Part shown: positions 14,168 through 22,917 of the stretch, one piece after another | Position numbering within the stretch: position 1 is the first letter of the stretch | Layout: the number at the start of each line of letters is the position of its first letter | Source: Rikenellaceae bacterium | GTDB lineage: Bacteria; Bacteroidota; Bacteroidia; Bacteroidales; UBA932 | NCBI GenBank assembly: GCA_900769145.1 | Contig: CAAGFN010000214.1 | Coordinates: forward strand, 1 to 29,772 | DNA: 29,772 bases | Direction: 5' to 3' | Program-made: the position numbers and the translations under genes | The notes under the pieces: generated by a model | What the model saw: the letters and a program-made list of their open reading frames with translations, nothing else | What the model was told of the DNA's origin: nothing | Database searches by the model: none

Positions 14168-15229
14168 ATGGGCGCAACCAATTTGAAACCGGCAAAATCG
14201 TTGAATCTTAAGGTGGTGGAGCAGAGTCTGACACCATCCTACAAGCAGATTATCAATCAAATCGAAGAGAGAATCGGAAACGGTTCCCTCCAATGCGGAG
14301 ATATGCTCCCGTCCATCAGCGAACTTGCCGACTCTATCGGGATATCCAAGGAAACGGTCAAGAAGGCCTATTTCCATCTCAGGAACAACGGCGTGGTGAA
14401 CTCCACGAGAGGAATCGGCTATTTCATTGCCGCCCCTGAGGTGCACAAGAAGAAGCGCATCCTCCTGCTCATTGACAAATTGAGCATACTTAAACAGACA
14501 TTGATTGACGCATTCGCAGAGACTATCGGGGACAAGGCGGAAATCAACATCCACCTCCACAACCAGCAGGTCGACCTCCTCGACTATTACATTTCCAAGT
14601 ACATCGGCTATTACGACTGGTTCGTGATTACCCCGCATTTCCCTCTCGACCAGATGACCCAGCGGCAAATCCTGACAATATTGAGGAGGATACCGAACCG
14701 CAAGCTGATTATTATGGACCGCAAGCTGGAGAATTTGAAGGGCAATTTCGGCTGCATCTGGCAGGACTATGAGGAAGACGCATACAGGGGGCTGACACCA
14801 ATTGCCGAAGAGTTGAAGAAAGCCGGGACACTTAATGTAATCATTTCCCAGTCAAGTCTTTACCACAAGTACACCTGCTCCTCAGTGATTGATTTCTGCA
14901 AGGACAACGGAATCGAATACCGGGCCTATACCAAGGTTACTCCGGACATTGTCCGCAAAGGCGAGGTATATCTCCTGCTGAACGGCCAGATTGATATGGA
15001 ACTGACCCTCCTTGTACGCACGGCGAGGGAGAAGGGCCTGAAACCGGGCAAGGATTTCCGCATTATCGCATACAACGATTCCCCTGTGAATGAGATAATA
15101 CTCGACGGCCTGACCACCATATCCGCCGATTTCGAGCAGATGGGCAGGCAGGCCGCCGAAATGATACTAAACAATGAGCAGAAGCGCATAAAATGCAATT
15201 TCAAGCTCACGAGAAGGGGTACATTCTAA
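14168..15229 (+). CDS. GntR-type regulator with LacI-like sugar-binding domain
   Basis: A 353-residue regulator. Residues about 20-88 are a GntR winged helix-turn-helix (PSYKQIINQIEERI, then LPSISELADSIGISKETVKK, wing RGIGYFI). Residues 96-350 resemble the periplasmic-binding-protein fold used by LacI-type and some Bacteroides GntR sugar regulators, ending in the usual TTISADFEQMGRQAAEMIL block. It should sense a small sugar or derivative in the cytoplasm and control transport and degradation genes. It converges on the sulfatase-HAD gene with only 12 bases between stops and no visible terminator, so antisense overlap of the two transcripts is likely. The neighbouring SusCD operons are the natural target; self-control is suggested by the palindromes upstream. 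Confidence 0.85.
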   Translation: MGATNLKPAKSLNLKVVEQSLTPSYKQIINQIEERIGNGSLQCGDMLPSISELADSIGISKETVKKAYFHLRNNGVVNSTRGIGYFIAAPEVHKKKRILLLIDKLSILKQTLIDAFAETIGDKAEINIHLHNQQVDLLDYYISKYIGYYDWFVITPHFPLDQMTQRQILTILRRIPNRKLIIMDRKLENLKGNFGCIWQDYEEDAYRGLTPIAEELKKAGTLNVIISQSSLYHKYTCSSVIDFCKDNGIEYRAYTKVTPDIVRKGEVYLLLNGQIDMELTLLVRTAREKGLKPGKDFRIIAYNDSPVNEIILDGLTTISADFEQMGRQAAEMILNNEQKRIKCNFKLTRRGTF

Positions 15230-15241
15230 GCACCGGCAATC

Positions 15242-17071
15242 CTACAGGAAGTCAAGGCAAAGGTCCAGGTCCTCCCGGTCGGAAAGCACATAGCTGGCCC
15301 CTGCCATCAGCATTCCCTTGGCATCAAGGTCTCCCCAGGTAACTCCCACAGGGATTACCCCGCCTGTCTTCTTGCAGCCAAGCACTCCCCTCTCATCATC
15401 ACCAATATGTGTCACCTCCCTCGGGCTTAGACCGGTAAGGGAGACAATGCCGTTCAGCACTGCAGCATACGAGTCAATGTCAGACGGGTCAATGCCGGAA
15501 TAAATGCGCTCAAAGCTTACATTCCCGAAATTCCCGGTCAGAAAGGCCTTCAGTTCAGCCTCCGGCAATGATGAAGTGACGAACATCCTCAGCCCCCTGC
15601 CTGCAAGTTCCCTGATCTTGTCGGCAACCCAGTTCAAGGCAGAGCCTGAGGCATCCGTGACAGTACCCTCAATCTCGACCACCACCGCCTTCATTGCCTT
15701 CCTCACGTAAGGATACTCATCGAATGACATGTCATCCGGATCAACGCGAGGGTCACCTGTCGACCTCATCCAGCGATGGAGCCTGGAAGCCATTCTCCTC
15801 TGTATCCCGGCATTCTTGGAAGCGACATTCTCAATGCAGTCCGGGTCAACGGCAACGTGGTAAAGTTCCTCGGCTGGCCTGAGCCCGAATGCCCTCTCGA
15901 AAATCTCGGACGGGTACTCATCACGGCAGAATGACATATAAGCCTTGGCAGGTCCATTGCCGGTATCCCCGAAAACAGGGTCAACCCCGGCCGGAAGACG
16001 CTCGGGATGAAGATTTTCCACATAATGCCAGTCCTTTGTCACCAATGCCCTCATAGGGTATCCGTATCCACCCGGACGGGTATTGGTATGACGCTCCCTG
16101 TCCAGGTAGAGCTCCTTCCTGGTTCCATTCTTCCGGCCCTCAAGCACAGGTATCATGCTCCGGGAATCCATTCCCTTTGGAGCCTCCACTCCGGCCGCCT
16201 CATAGAAGGTCGCCGTCAAGTCCATCAGGCTCACGAAGCCGTCACAGACAGTCCCGGGTTCCACGACTCCCGGCCAGCGGATGGCCATCGGTACGTGGCA
16301 GCCAAGGTCATAGAGATTGGACTTGGCACGAGGGAAGGAATAACCGTTGTCGCTCGTGATTACAAGGAGAGTGTTGTCCAGTCTTCCGGATTCGCGGAGA
16401 GCGTCAATGACTTCCTGGCATTCATCCTGGAAGAGCTGGATATTGTAATAGTAATCAGCCACATCCGTTCTCACATCAGGAGCATCCGGAAGGTCAGGGC
16501 AGAGCACGAGAGAGTCCGGATTGAAGCCGTGAGCCTCACCGGAACCTACTGTATATGGCCTGTGAGGCCTCCTGCTGCCCATCCAGGCGCAGATTGGCCT
16601 GTCAGACGGAGTCTCCCTTATCCAGGCTGCCAGATCCGTAACCTCATGGCCGGCGGGATTATGCTCCCATCCTGTAGCAGAGAACACTCCCGGTCCCCAG
16701 CCCTTGTGCCAGTATACCGTCTCATATCCGGCCTCCTCCAGTATCTGGGGATAGACAGTCAGTTCACGGGGGAAATAGCAGTTGAGATTGCAGGCTTCCC
16801 CGAGCCTGTGGGCATAGCAGCCAGTAAGGATGCAGGCCCTGGAAGGTGAGGAATGCGGAGCTGCGCTGTAGGCCCTTGTAAAGAGCATACCCTCCGAGGC
16901 AATCTGGTCGAAAACCCTGGAGTCCACGACTCTGTCTCCATATGGGGCTGCATGCGGGAAGCCCCAGTCATCAGCCAGCAGAAGCACAATGTCGGGACGC
17001 CTGTCCTGTGCCTGCGCACCGGAGAGAACAGCCATCCCGGCAATCGGAATAATGATTTTAGACTTGTTCAT
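15242..17071 (-). CDS. Ser-type sulfatase fused to a degenerate HAD-like domain
   Basis: A 609-residue, exported, two-part protein. A signal peptide ending AQAQ is followed by an S1 sulfatase domain to about residue 455: DIVLLLADD, signature S74-S75-P76-S77-R78 with Ser as the formylglycine precursor, RRPHRPY, TSDNGYSFP. Its ending DPRVDPDDMSFDEYP is like complete heparan-N-sulfatase-type relatives. Residues 460-609 then read as a HAD-superfamily domain: E466-I-E468-G-T-x-x-D where phosphatases have DxDGT, VTSS as motif II, and HIGDDE (motif IV, D558-D559). Both motif I Asp are Glu and no motif III Lys is evident, so it is probably not a normal phosphatase. It is the last gene of the susCD operon, starting 2 bases after the EEP stop; ATG 17071 is preferred to TTG 17077. 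Confidence 0.85.
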   Translation of the reverse strand: MNKSKIIIPIAGMAVLSGAQAQDRRPDIVLLLADDWGFPHAAPYGDRVVDSRVFDQIASEGMLFTRAYSAAPHSSPSRACILTGCYAHRLGEACNLNCYFPRELTVYPQILEEAGYETVYWHKGWGPGVFSATGWEHNPAGHEVTDLAAWIRETPSDRPICAWMGSRRPHRPYTVGSGEAHGFNPDSLVLCPDLPDAPDVRTDVADYYYNIQLFQDECQEVIDALRESGRLDNTLLVITSDNGYSFPRAKSNLYDLGCHVPMAIRWPGVVEPGTVCDGFVSLMDLTATFYEAAGVEAPKGMDSRSMIPVLEGRKNGTRKELYLDRERHTNTRPGGYGYPMRALVTKDWHYVENLHPERLPAGVDPVFGDTGNGPAKAYMSFCRDEYPSEIFERAFGLRPAEELYHVAVDPDCIENVASKNAGIQRRMASRLHRWMRSTGDPRVDPDDMSFDEYPYVRKAMKAVVVEIEGTVTDASGSALNWVADKIRELAGRGLRMFVTSSLPEAELKAFLTGNFGNVSFERIYSGIDPSDIDSYAAVLNGIVSLTGLSPREVTHIGDDERGVLGCKKTGGVIPVGVTWGDLDAKGMLMAGASYVLSDREDLDLCLDFL

Positions 17072-17073
17072 CT

Positions 17074-17949
17074 TCAAAGATTTACAGTGACCATAACTGG
17101 ATAGTGGTCAGATATGTAAGGAACTCCCCAGAGAGGCTCATTGTAGGTCTCGAAACGGAGGACCTCGGCATTGCGGTAGAAAATATAGTCCAGCATATGC
17201 CTCCGGGTGATTTCCATCTTGCCGAAAGCATTGAAGGTAATAGCGTCGCTGGTCTGCGGGGCTGTCAGCCTGGCATCCTTCATCCAGTAATAATATGGCT
17301 GGAGTCCCCATCTCCGCTCGTCATCCTCGAGATATGTGGCATTCATATCCCCGACAAGGAAGACAGTGGCCTTGTCACCCGCCTCCTTCTGCATCATATC
17401 AAGATTCAGAAGGCTGGAGTTCAGCTTGCCTTCAAGGTCGCAAGGCAGGAGACCGAGGCAGAGATGAGTGCAGAAATAGTAGAATTTCTTCCCGGTAGCC
17501 TTCTCCTTGAAAAGCCCCCATACTGTGCCCCTCCACTGCTTTGTGGTAACATCCCAGCACATGGACGGCTCCTTCGGGGTCGCACTGTGGAAGAACCAGT
17601 CATTCTTCAGGAGCTTGACCGTGGAAGGATTGTAGATAATGACGGCATTGGCACCTTTGCCAGAACCGGTACCCTCTATCTCAATCATCTCATAGTCAGG
17701 AAGGAGAGTAAGGAGATCCTTTCTCATCTCAGCCCTGGCCTCATTGACGCCCACGACATCCGGCCTGATTTCATTAATGAATTTCTGAATCGCGAACTTG
17801 CGCACCTCCCAGTTCAGCACGCCTGTGTCCTTCGGGGTGTTGTACCTGACATTGAAGGACATAAGCCTCAATGAAGCGGAGGCCTCCCCGGAGGATATTC
17901 CGAGGAAGGCGACCGCAGCAATAATAATGAAGATTAATTTGTTTCTCAT
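17074..17949 (-). CDS. Secreted endonuclease/exonuclease/phosphatase (EEP) family enzyme
   Basis: A 291-residue metal-dependent phosphoesterase-fold protein. A signal peptide (about 1-25, ending EASA) sends it to the periplasm. The full set of EEP residues is present: N33 (SFNVRY), E70 (GVNEAR), H162 (THL), D201 and N203 (GDMNA), D254 (LDYIFY), D281-H282 (SDHYP). Family members cut phosphodiesters or phosphomonoesters in nucleic acids, inositol phosphates, sphingolipids or glycans; those inside glycan-use loci are usually taken to act on phosphorylated sugars. It is third in the susC-susD-EEP-sulfatase operon, starting 1 base after the SusD stop. ATG 17949 begins the signal peptide. A second, lipid-anchored EEP enzyme is at 26113. 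Confidence 0.88.
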   Translation of the reverse strand: MRNKLIFIIIAAVAFLGISSGEASASLRLMSFNVRYNTPKDTGVLNWEVRKFAIQKFINEIRPDVVGVNEARAEMRKDLLTLLPDYEMIEIEGTGSGKGANAVIIYNPSTVKLLKNDWFFHSATPKEPSMCWDVTTKQWRGTVWGLFKEKATGKKFYYFCTHLCLGLLPCDLEGKLNSSLLNLDMMQKEAGDKATVFLVGDMNATYLEDDERRWGLQPYYYWMKDARLTAPQTSDAITFNAFGKMEITRRHMLDYIFYRNAEVLRFETYNEPLWGVPYISDHYPVMVTVNL

Positions 17950-17950
17950 T

Positions 17951-19735
17951 CTAATATCCAGGATTCTGTTCAACATTGCCGGAGGAAACGAGGACATCAT
18001 TGGTAGGGATAGGCCAGAGATAGCCTGACTCCTTGTAGAAATGCCTCTCGTGGATGGTCTGTGCGGCAGCGACTGATGAAAGCCCGCTCATGTCAGGGAT
18101 TCCGTTCTCATCAATCGTCGGTACGAAATCAATGAAATCCCCTCCGAGAGCCTGCAGGGCAGCCTTCTTGTTGTAGGCGAAGCCCCATTCGTAGCCATTG
18201 AGCACTGACTCTGCGATTCTCCATCTGCGGAGATCGTAGAGCCTGAGCCTCTCACCGGCGAACTCCATACGCCTCTCCATGCGGAGAACCTTGCGCAGGG
18301 ATGCCTGGTCGGACGCTGTCACGGCAGGATAACCTGTACCGGCCGGGTCAGCTTTGTAAGCACGTGCCCTGACACGGTTTATAGCCTGTACCGCCTTTCC
18401 GTCAGAGATTTCCCCGAGCTCAATCTTGGCCTCGGCATACATCAGGAGGACATCCGCAAAACGGAGAATCTGCTTGTCCGGAGCTGTGATATAGTCATCA
18501 ATCCAGTCCTCGTCCACTCCCTTGCACTTGATGAGACCTGTCCTTGAAGGAAGCTTGGGGTCAGTGTTCACGAGCATGCAGTCATTGTTCGCAATCATTC
18601 CGCCGGCCTTGTCGCTCCAGACCTTGAGGGCATTGAAACGGAAGTCATATACAATGCCGCAGAAGTTCGTGCCCGGCTCCAGGATGGTAGCCTTGAGACG
18701 AGGGTCCCTGTTCTCCCAAGGATTCTTCGGATTGAAACGGGAGGACTTGTCCACAGTCAGTCCGTCATCGCAGAGGAAGGAGTAGAGAAGGTCCCAGGTA
18801 GGGTTGTTGGAACAATATCCATTGTGCAGACGAGGAAGGCCTGATGTCACGCCGAGCTTGCGGAGGTACTGGCTGTCATTGCCTCCGGAGTACTCGTAGG
18901 AACGGGCGATGCTAAACACTGCCTCGCAGGTATTGTGGGTCCTGCTGAGGAATAGCTCGCTGAAATCAGGATAGAGGTCATAGACATTGAGGTCAATGCA
19001 GGCCTCGGCGGCATCCCTTGCCATTTCCAGATATTTGCGGGAATTGGCCTCGTCAGGATTATCCTGGAACTTGAACATTGTACCGAAATACAGTGCTGTC
19101 CTGGCCTTCATTCCGAGAGCAGCGCCCTTGGTGACCATCTGCTGGCCGGAATATGTGGTGAAGCAATGCTCGGCAGCGTAGTCGAAGTCCTCCATAATCT
19201 TCGGAAGGGCCTCAAGCAGAGGTGTCCTGCCGATGGAATATGCCTCCTCGAGGGTAATGTCCTTGAGGAAGAGGACAGGGTCTCCGTAGAGCATGCAGAT
19301 TCTGGAATAGAAGCAGGCCCTGTAGAACCTTGCGCAGCCTTCCAGCATATTATAGTCCTCCTCGGACATGGTGTCCTTGGCCTTGTGCATATTGTCAAGG
19401 ATGGAGTTGCAGCGGCTGATTCCCTTGTAGGTATAGCTCCAGATGGTCTTGACATTGACCGAGCCGTTGCCCGTGAGGGTTCCGAGCTTCATAGGATTCT
19501 GGGAATTCCTGTTCACCGCATCATCCGTGAACTCGTCCATGTCGGCTGTCAAATCGGCCTCGGTACGGTCGGTGAGCCAGAATTGCACGAGCTGGATATT
19601 GTTCAGGCTCATCACAATCTGCTCCTTGTCCTGATACCAGTTGCCGGTCGCAGGCTTGTCAAGCGGAGCCAGGTCCAAATCAATGCAGGATACGGCTGCG
19701 AAGACTGTCAGTATAGTAATTAATATCTTTTTCAT
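17951..19735 (-). CDS. SusD/RagB family surface nutrient-binding lipoprotein
   Basis: A 594-residue SusD-like protein, the lid and substrate-binding partner of the SusC channel. The signal ends in lipobox AVSC with Cys17, then the usual acidic and hydrophobic opening (LDLAPLDKP). The TPR-rich helical core is evident (YKGISRCNSILDN, ARFYRACFYSRICMLYGDPV), as is the C-terminal block FADVLLMYAEAKIELG followed by INRVRARAY and MERRMEFAGERLRLYDLRRW. Length is typical. It lies 12 bases after susC; AGGAGGA sits shortly upstream of its ATG. The ligand cannot be predicted, since SusD specificity does not follow simple motifs. Confidence 0.95.
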   Translation of the reverse strand: MKKILITILTVFAAVSCIDLDLAPLDKPATGNWYQDKEQIVMSLNNIQLVQFWLTDRTEADLTADMDEFTDDAVNRNSQNPMKLGTLTGNGSVNVKTIWSYTYKGISRCNSILDNMHKAKDTMSEEDYNMLEGCARFYRACFYSRICMLYGDPVLFLKDITLEEAYSIGRTPLLEALPKIMEDFDYAAEHCFTTYSGQQMVTKGAALGMKARTALYFGTMFKFQDNPDEANSRKYLEMARDAAEACIDLNVYDLYPDFSELFLSRTHNTCEAVFSIARSYEYSGGNDSQYLRKLGVTSGLPRLHNGYCSNNPTWDLLYSFLCDDGLTVDKSSRFNPKNPWENRDPRLKATILEPGTNFCGIVYDFRFNALKVWSDKAGGMIANNDCMLVNTDPKLPSRTGLIKCKGVDEDWIDDYITAPDKQILRFADVLLMYAEAKIELGEISDGKAVQAINRVRARAYKADPAGTGYPAVTASDQASLRKVLRMERRMEFAGERLRLYDLRRWRIAESVLNGYEWGFAYNKKAALQALGGDFIDFVPTIDENGIPDMSGLSSVAAAQTIHERHFYKESGYLWPIPTNDVLVSSGNVEQNPGY

Positions 19736-19747
19736 CTGTCTGTCCTC

Positions 19748-22700
19748 CTAAAATTTAATGCTTGCCCCGATGATTACACTCTTCGTAATAGGATAACCTG
19801 TGGAGCTGACCTCAGGGTCCCATCCCTTAGGGAAATGAGAGGCAGTGAAGAAGTCGGAGAGCGAGCAGGAAATCCTGAGACTGCGTACCCTTATCTTGTC
19901 CATCCATTTCTGAGGAAGGGTATATCCGAGGGTAATGTCCTTCACCCTGAAATATGCCCCGTTTATGAGCCAGTAATCTGACACTGCATAGTTCTGGGAG
20001 CTCGTACCTGTGGTCTGGGAGTATCTCGGATATTTGGCATTGAGGTTCTCATTGACAGTATTGAAAGGACTCCAATGGCTCTCGGCCACGAATTTCGGAA
20101 CATTGCCCCAATAGCTGTAGAGAGCCTGTACCATCTCGTCGGTGAGGAGGGCGTCACGCTTGCCCACTCCCTGGAAGGTGAGGTTGAAATCGAGACCTTT
20201 CCAGCTGCAGAAGATATTTCCGCCGTAGTTCAGTCTTGAGAGAGAACTTCCTATGACAGTGCGGTCATAATCGCTGTTGATGATGCCGTCAGGGACACCG
20301 TTCGCACCGCTGAGATCCTTGTAGCGGATATCACCAGGCTGGACTGTGGCAGAGGTCACGGCGGCCGAGGCCACCTCCGAGGCATTCTGGAAAATGCCGT
20401 CGGCCCTGTAGCCGTACCAGGCCTTGTATTCGAGGCCGGAGGCCACAATCTTGCCTGAGCTGATATTGAGCTTGTCGCCAATGTCGCCCATCACTGACTT
20501 GTAGTCGGAGATATTGAAGTTGACACCGTAGCTGAAGTCACCGGCCGTGTCATTCCAGCCGAGATTCAGGTCCCATCCCTTGGTATTCATGTCACCCGCA
20601 TTCTGGTCAGGTGCGGAATAGCCCATATAGGTAGGAATGTCCAGGGCGATGAGCATGTCCCTGGTCTTCTTGTAGTACCAGTCGAAATTGATGGAGAGCC
20701 TGTCCCTGAGGAAGTTGACATCAGCACCGATATCGTAGGTCGTAGTAGTCTCCCAGGTAATGTCCTCGATGGCGAGCTGGTAGTTGGAAACGCCCTGTAC
20801 GCCAATGACTTCGCTGCCGGAGAACACAGCCGGGCTTGTGAAGCTCATGACAGACTGGTAAGGATAGTTTCCGATTCTCTCGTTTCCGAGATTACCGTAT
20901 GAGCCGCGGATTTTCAGGTAGCTGACCACATCCTGGTTCTTCATGAAGCCTTCCCTGCTGGCAACCCAGCCGACGGATACTGAAGGGAAATATCCCCATC
21001 TGTACTTCTTCGCAAAGCGTCCGGAAGCGTCCGCACGGAAGTTGGCCTGGATGTAATACTTTGAATCATAGTTGTATGTAAGCCTTCCGTAGGCGGAGAA
21101 GTAGGCATTCTCATACGGGGTGGAGTTGTCCGCCACCACCTTGTCGTCCGGGCCGGCCGAGAGATATGGGAAATAGTCGGTCACATAGTTGTTCTTGGCG
21201 GCGGAGATGTTCTGCCAGTTGTAATAGTATTCCTCGATACCTGCCATCACTCCGAGATAATGCTTGCGGAAATTCTTGTTGTAGTTCGCAAAGAGCTGGG
21301 TGGTATAGGAATAAGAGGATGTGCGGACCTCCTTGAGGTCGGTGGTGCTGGCGCTGGCCAGATATCTCTCCAGGCCGTCCGGGTCATCGTAAGGAGTATA
21401 GGTGACGGCCTTGCAGAAGTTCTTGTCCCGGCTTTCATTGTACTTAGGGGAGAACACTCCGGAAATCACAAGACCCGTGACAGGACGTATATCGAGCTGG
21501 ACCTTTCCGTTGCCGACAATGGAACGGGAGTCCTTGCTTCCGCCATAGAGCATCTTGGCATAAGGGTTGGTGCCGTCTTTTCCTCCTGCAATCCTGCCGT
21601 CAGACCACTCGGCGGCATAAATAGGTCCTGCGTTCCTCATCCAGGACGCCGGGCTGTAATATGGCACGCTCTTGTCCATAATCCTCGCATTGAGGTCAAT
21701 GGAGAAGGACATGAAGCGGTTCAGTTCAATGTCATTGTTGACCCTGACCGAATACTTGTCGTATGTATAGGTATTGCCGGTGTAGAGGCCGTCCACATTG
21801 TCATAGCCGAAGGATATCTTGGTCTTGAGCTTCTTGGTGCCGGCTGTGATTCCGAGGGTGTAGTTCTGCCTCGGGGCGACGTTCTTCAGTATCATTCCGG
21901 CCCAGTCAGTGTCGGGATAGAGGTCAGAATTGGACTTGTGGAGGGCAGCATAATTGTCAATGTATTCCTGAGGCCATACGGAATGTATGCCTGCGGAAGG
22001 GGTGTCATTGTATGCAAGTTCGTTCATAGCGGACATATAGCCGGCCGCATTGGTATACTCAGGCATTGCCGTAGGCATGTCGAGGGCGATGGAATAGGCG
22101 AAATCCACCGTCGCCTTCTCGTCGTGCGAAGCCCTTCTGGTGGTCACGACAATGACTCCGGCCGCCGCCCTGGAGCCGTAGATGGCTGCCGAGGCCGCAT
22201 CCTTGAGTACTGTAAGGTCCTGGATATCAGACGGAGTGACATCTGAGAGGCTGCCCGGCACACCGTCAATGATGACGAGCGGGCTGGACTCCTGCATGGA
22301 TGTGATACCGCGGACACGCAATGTGGCTGATCCGCCTGGTTCCGAACTGCTCCTGGTTACAGTCAGGCCCGGGATAGCACCCTGGAGGGCGTTGGTCACC
22401 TCCGTGGTCTGCCTTTTCTTGATAGTGTTACCCTCAACGGTGCTCAGTGAGCCTGTCAAGTCCTTCTTCTTCATAGTACCGTAACCTACGAAGACCACCT
22501 CGTCGAGGAAGTTCGTGTCCTCATTGAGGGTCACGCTGTAGGCGTCCTTGTCCGTAAGCCGGACAATGACATCGGCGAATCCGATGCAGGATACCGTGAG
22601 TGATGTGGCATTCACCGGAATGCTCAATGTGAACTTTCCGTCAATGTCTGTGGATGTACCGGTCGTCGTACCGGTAACGATTACGCTTGCTCCGGGAACT

Positions 22701-22834
22701 GGTTCAGATGTGGCGCTGACCACCGTACCGCTGACTTTCCTGCTCTGGGCCACCGCGGCTGTCGAGAAACAGAAGATGGCCAGGAGAATGAGAAAGAAGC
22801 GATTTTCCGGAAAAAATTTGCTTTTTAATCTCAT
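19748..22834 (-). CDS. SusC/RagA family TonB-dependent outer-membrane transporter
   Basis: A 1028-residue importer. A signal peptide (1-30, ending AVAQ) is followed by a carboxypeptidase-D-regulatory-like domain (about 33-110, VSGTVVSATSEPVPGASVIV) and the plug (about 115-230, with VFVGYGTMKKKDLTGS and LRVRGITSM and VIVVTT). The barrel follows and ends in Phe (VIIGASIKF). The length is normal for the family. ATG 22834 is chosen since the frame upstream has no signal character and crosses the promoter. It heads the four-gene minus-strand operon and has a near-perfect promoter at 22887-22917. It imports oligosaccharides with SusD, powered by TonB. Confidence 0.95.
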   Translation of the reverse strand: MRLKSKFFPENRFFLILLAIFCFSTAAVAQSRKVSGTVVSATSEPVPGASVIVTGTTTGTSTDIDGKFTLSIPVNATSLTVSCIGFADVIVRLTDKDAYSVTLNEDTNFLDEVVFVGYGTMKKKDLTGSLSTVEGNTIKKRQTTEVTNALQGAIPGLTVTRSSSEPGGSATLRVRGITSMQESSPLVIIDGVPGSLSDVTPSDIQDLTVLKDAASAAIYGSRAAAGVIVVTTRRASHDEKATVDFAYSIALDMPTAMPEYTNAAGYMSAMNELAYNDTPSAGIHSVWPQEYIDNYAALHKSNSDLYPDTDWAGMILKNVAPRQNYTLGITAGTKKLKTKISFGYDNVDGLYTGNTYTYDKYSVRVNNDIELNRFMSFSIDLNARIMDKSVPYYSPASWMRNAGPIYAAEWSDGRIAGGKDGTNPYAKMLYGGSKDSRSIVGNGKVQLDIRPVTGLVISGVFSPKYNESRDKNFCKAVTYTPYDDPDGLERYLASASTTDLKEVRTSSYSYTTQLFANYNKNFRKHYLGVMAGIEEYYYNWQNISAAKNNYVTDYFPYLSAGPDDKVVADNSTPYENAYFSAYGRLTYNYDSKYYIQANFRADASGRFAKKYRWGYFPSVSVGWVASREGFMKNQDVVSYLKIRGSYGNLGNERIGNYPYQSVMSFTSPAVFSGSEVIGVQGVSNYQLAIEDITWETTTTYDIGADVNFLRDRLSINFDWYYKKTRDMLIALDIPTYMGYSAPDQNAGDMNTKGWDLNLGWNDTAGDFSYGVNFNISDYKSVMGDIGDKLNISSGKIVASGLEYKAWYGYRADGIFQNASEVASAAVTSATVQPGDIRYKDLSGANGVPDGIINSDYDRTVIGSSLSRLNYGGNIFCSWKGLDFNLTFQGVGKRDALLTDEMVQALYSYWGNVPKFVAESHWSPFNTVNENLNAKYPRYSQTTGTSSQNYAVSDYWLINGAYFRVKDITLGYTLPQKWMDKIRVRSLRISCSLSDFFTASHFPKGWDPEVSSTGYPITKSVIIGASIKF

Positions 22835-22851
22835 AATTTCTAATATTGCAG

Positions 22852-22883
22852 TTGGAAACCATACCAAACCACACCTAAGTCTG
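22852..22883 (+). promoter_or_regulatory. Possible promoter of the plus-strand operon
   Basis: TTG (22852-22854) and TAAGTCTG (22876-22883) are 21 bases apart; the -7 box differs from TAnnTTTG by one base. The start would be near 22890, about 27 bases before the ATG at 22917. This is weaker than the facing susC promoter. Confidence 0.3.
22858..22876. repeat. 5-base tandem repeat (ACCAN) in the susC leader
   Basis: ACCAT, ACCAA, ACCAC and ACC follow one another at 22858-22875. On the susC transcript this reads as GGU-rich pentamers within the 5' leader, between the predicted start (near 22880) and the ATG at 22834. It could be a protein-binding array or chance. Confidence 0.4.
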
Positions 22884-22886
22884 ATG

Positions 22887-22917
22887 CAAATGTAGAAACA
22901 TTTTTTTAAAAGACAAA
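22887..22917 (-). promoter_or_regulatory. Promoter of the susC operon
   Basis: On the minus strand TTTG (22917-22914) and TACATTTG (22894-22887) are spaced by 19 bases, a full match to the Bacteroidales consensus. Transcription would start near 22880, giving a leader of about 46 bases. The -33 box touches the first base of the divergent gene's ATG. Confidence 0.7.

Noticed and set aside
16007..16849. 280-codon plus-strand frame antisense to the sulfatase
   Set aside because: The opposite strand carries conserved sulfatase sequence; no signal or domain in this frame.
17104..17874. 256-codon plus-strand frame antisense to the EEP gene
   Set aside because: Covers almost the whole EEP gene, whose motifs are intact; no recognisable product.
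21260..22246. Long 328-codon plus-strand frame inside susC
   Set aside because: It lies wholly antisense to a clearly coding SusC barrel region and resembles no family; a codon-bias shadow.
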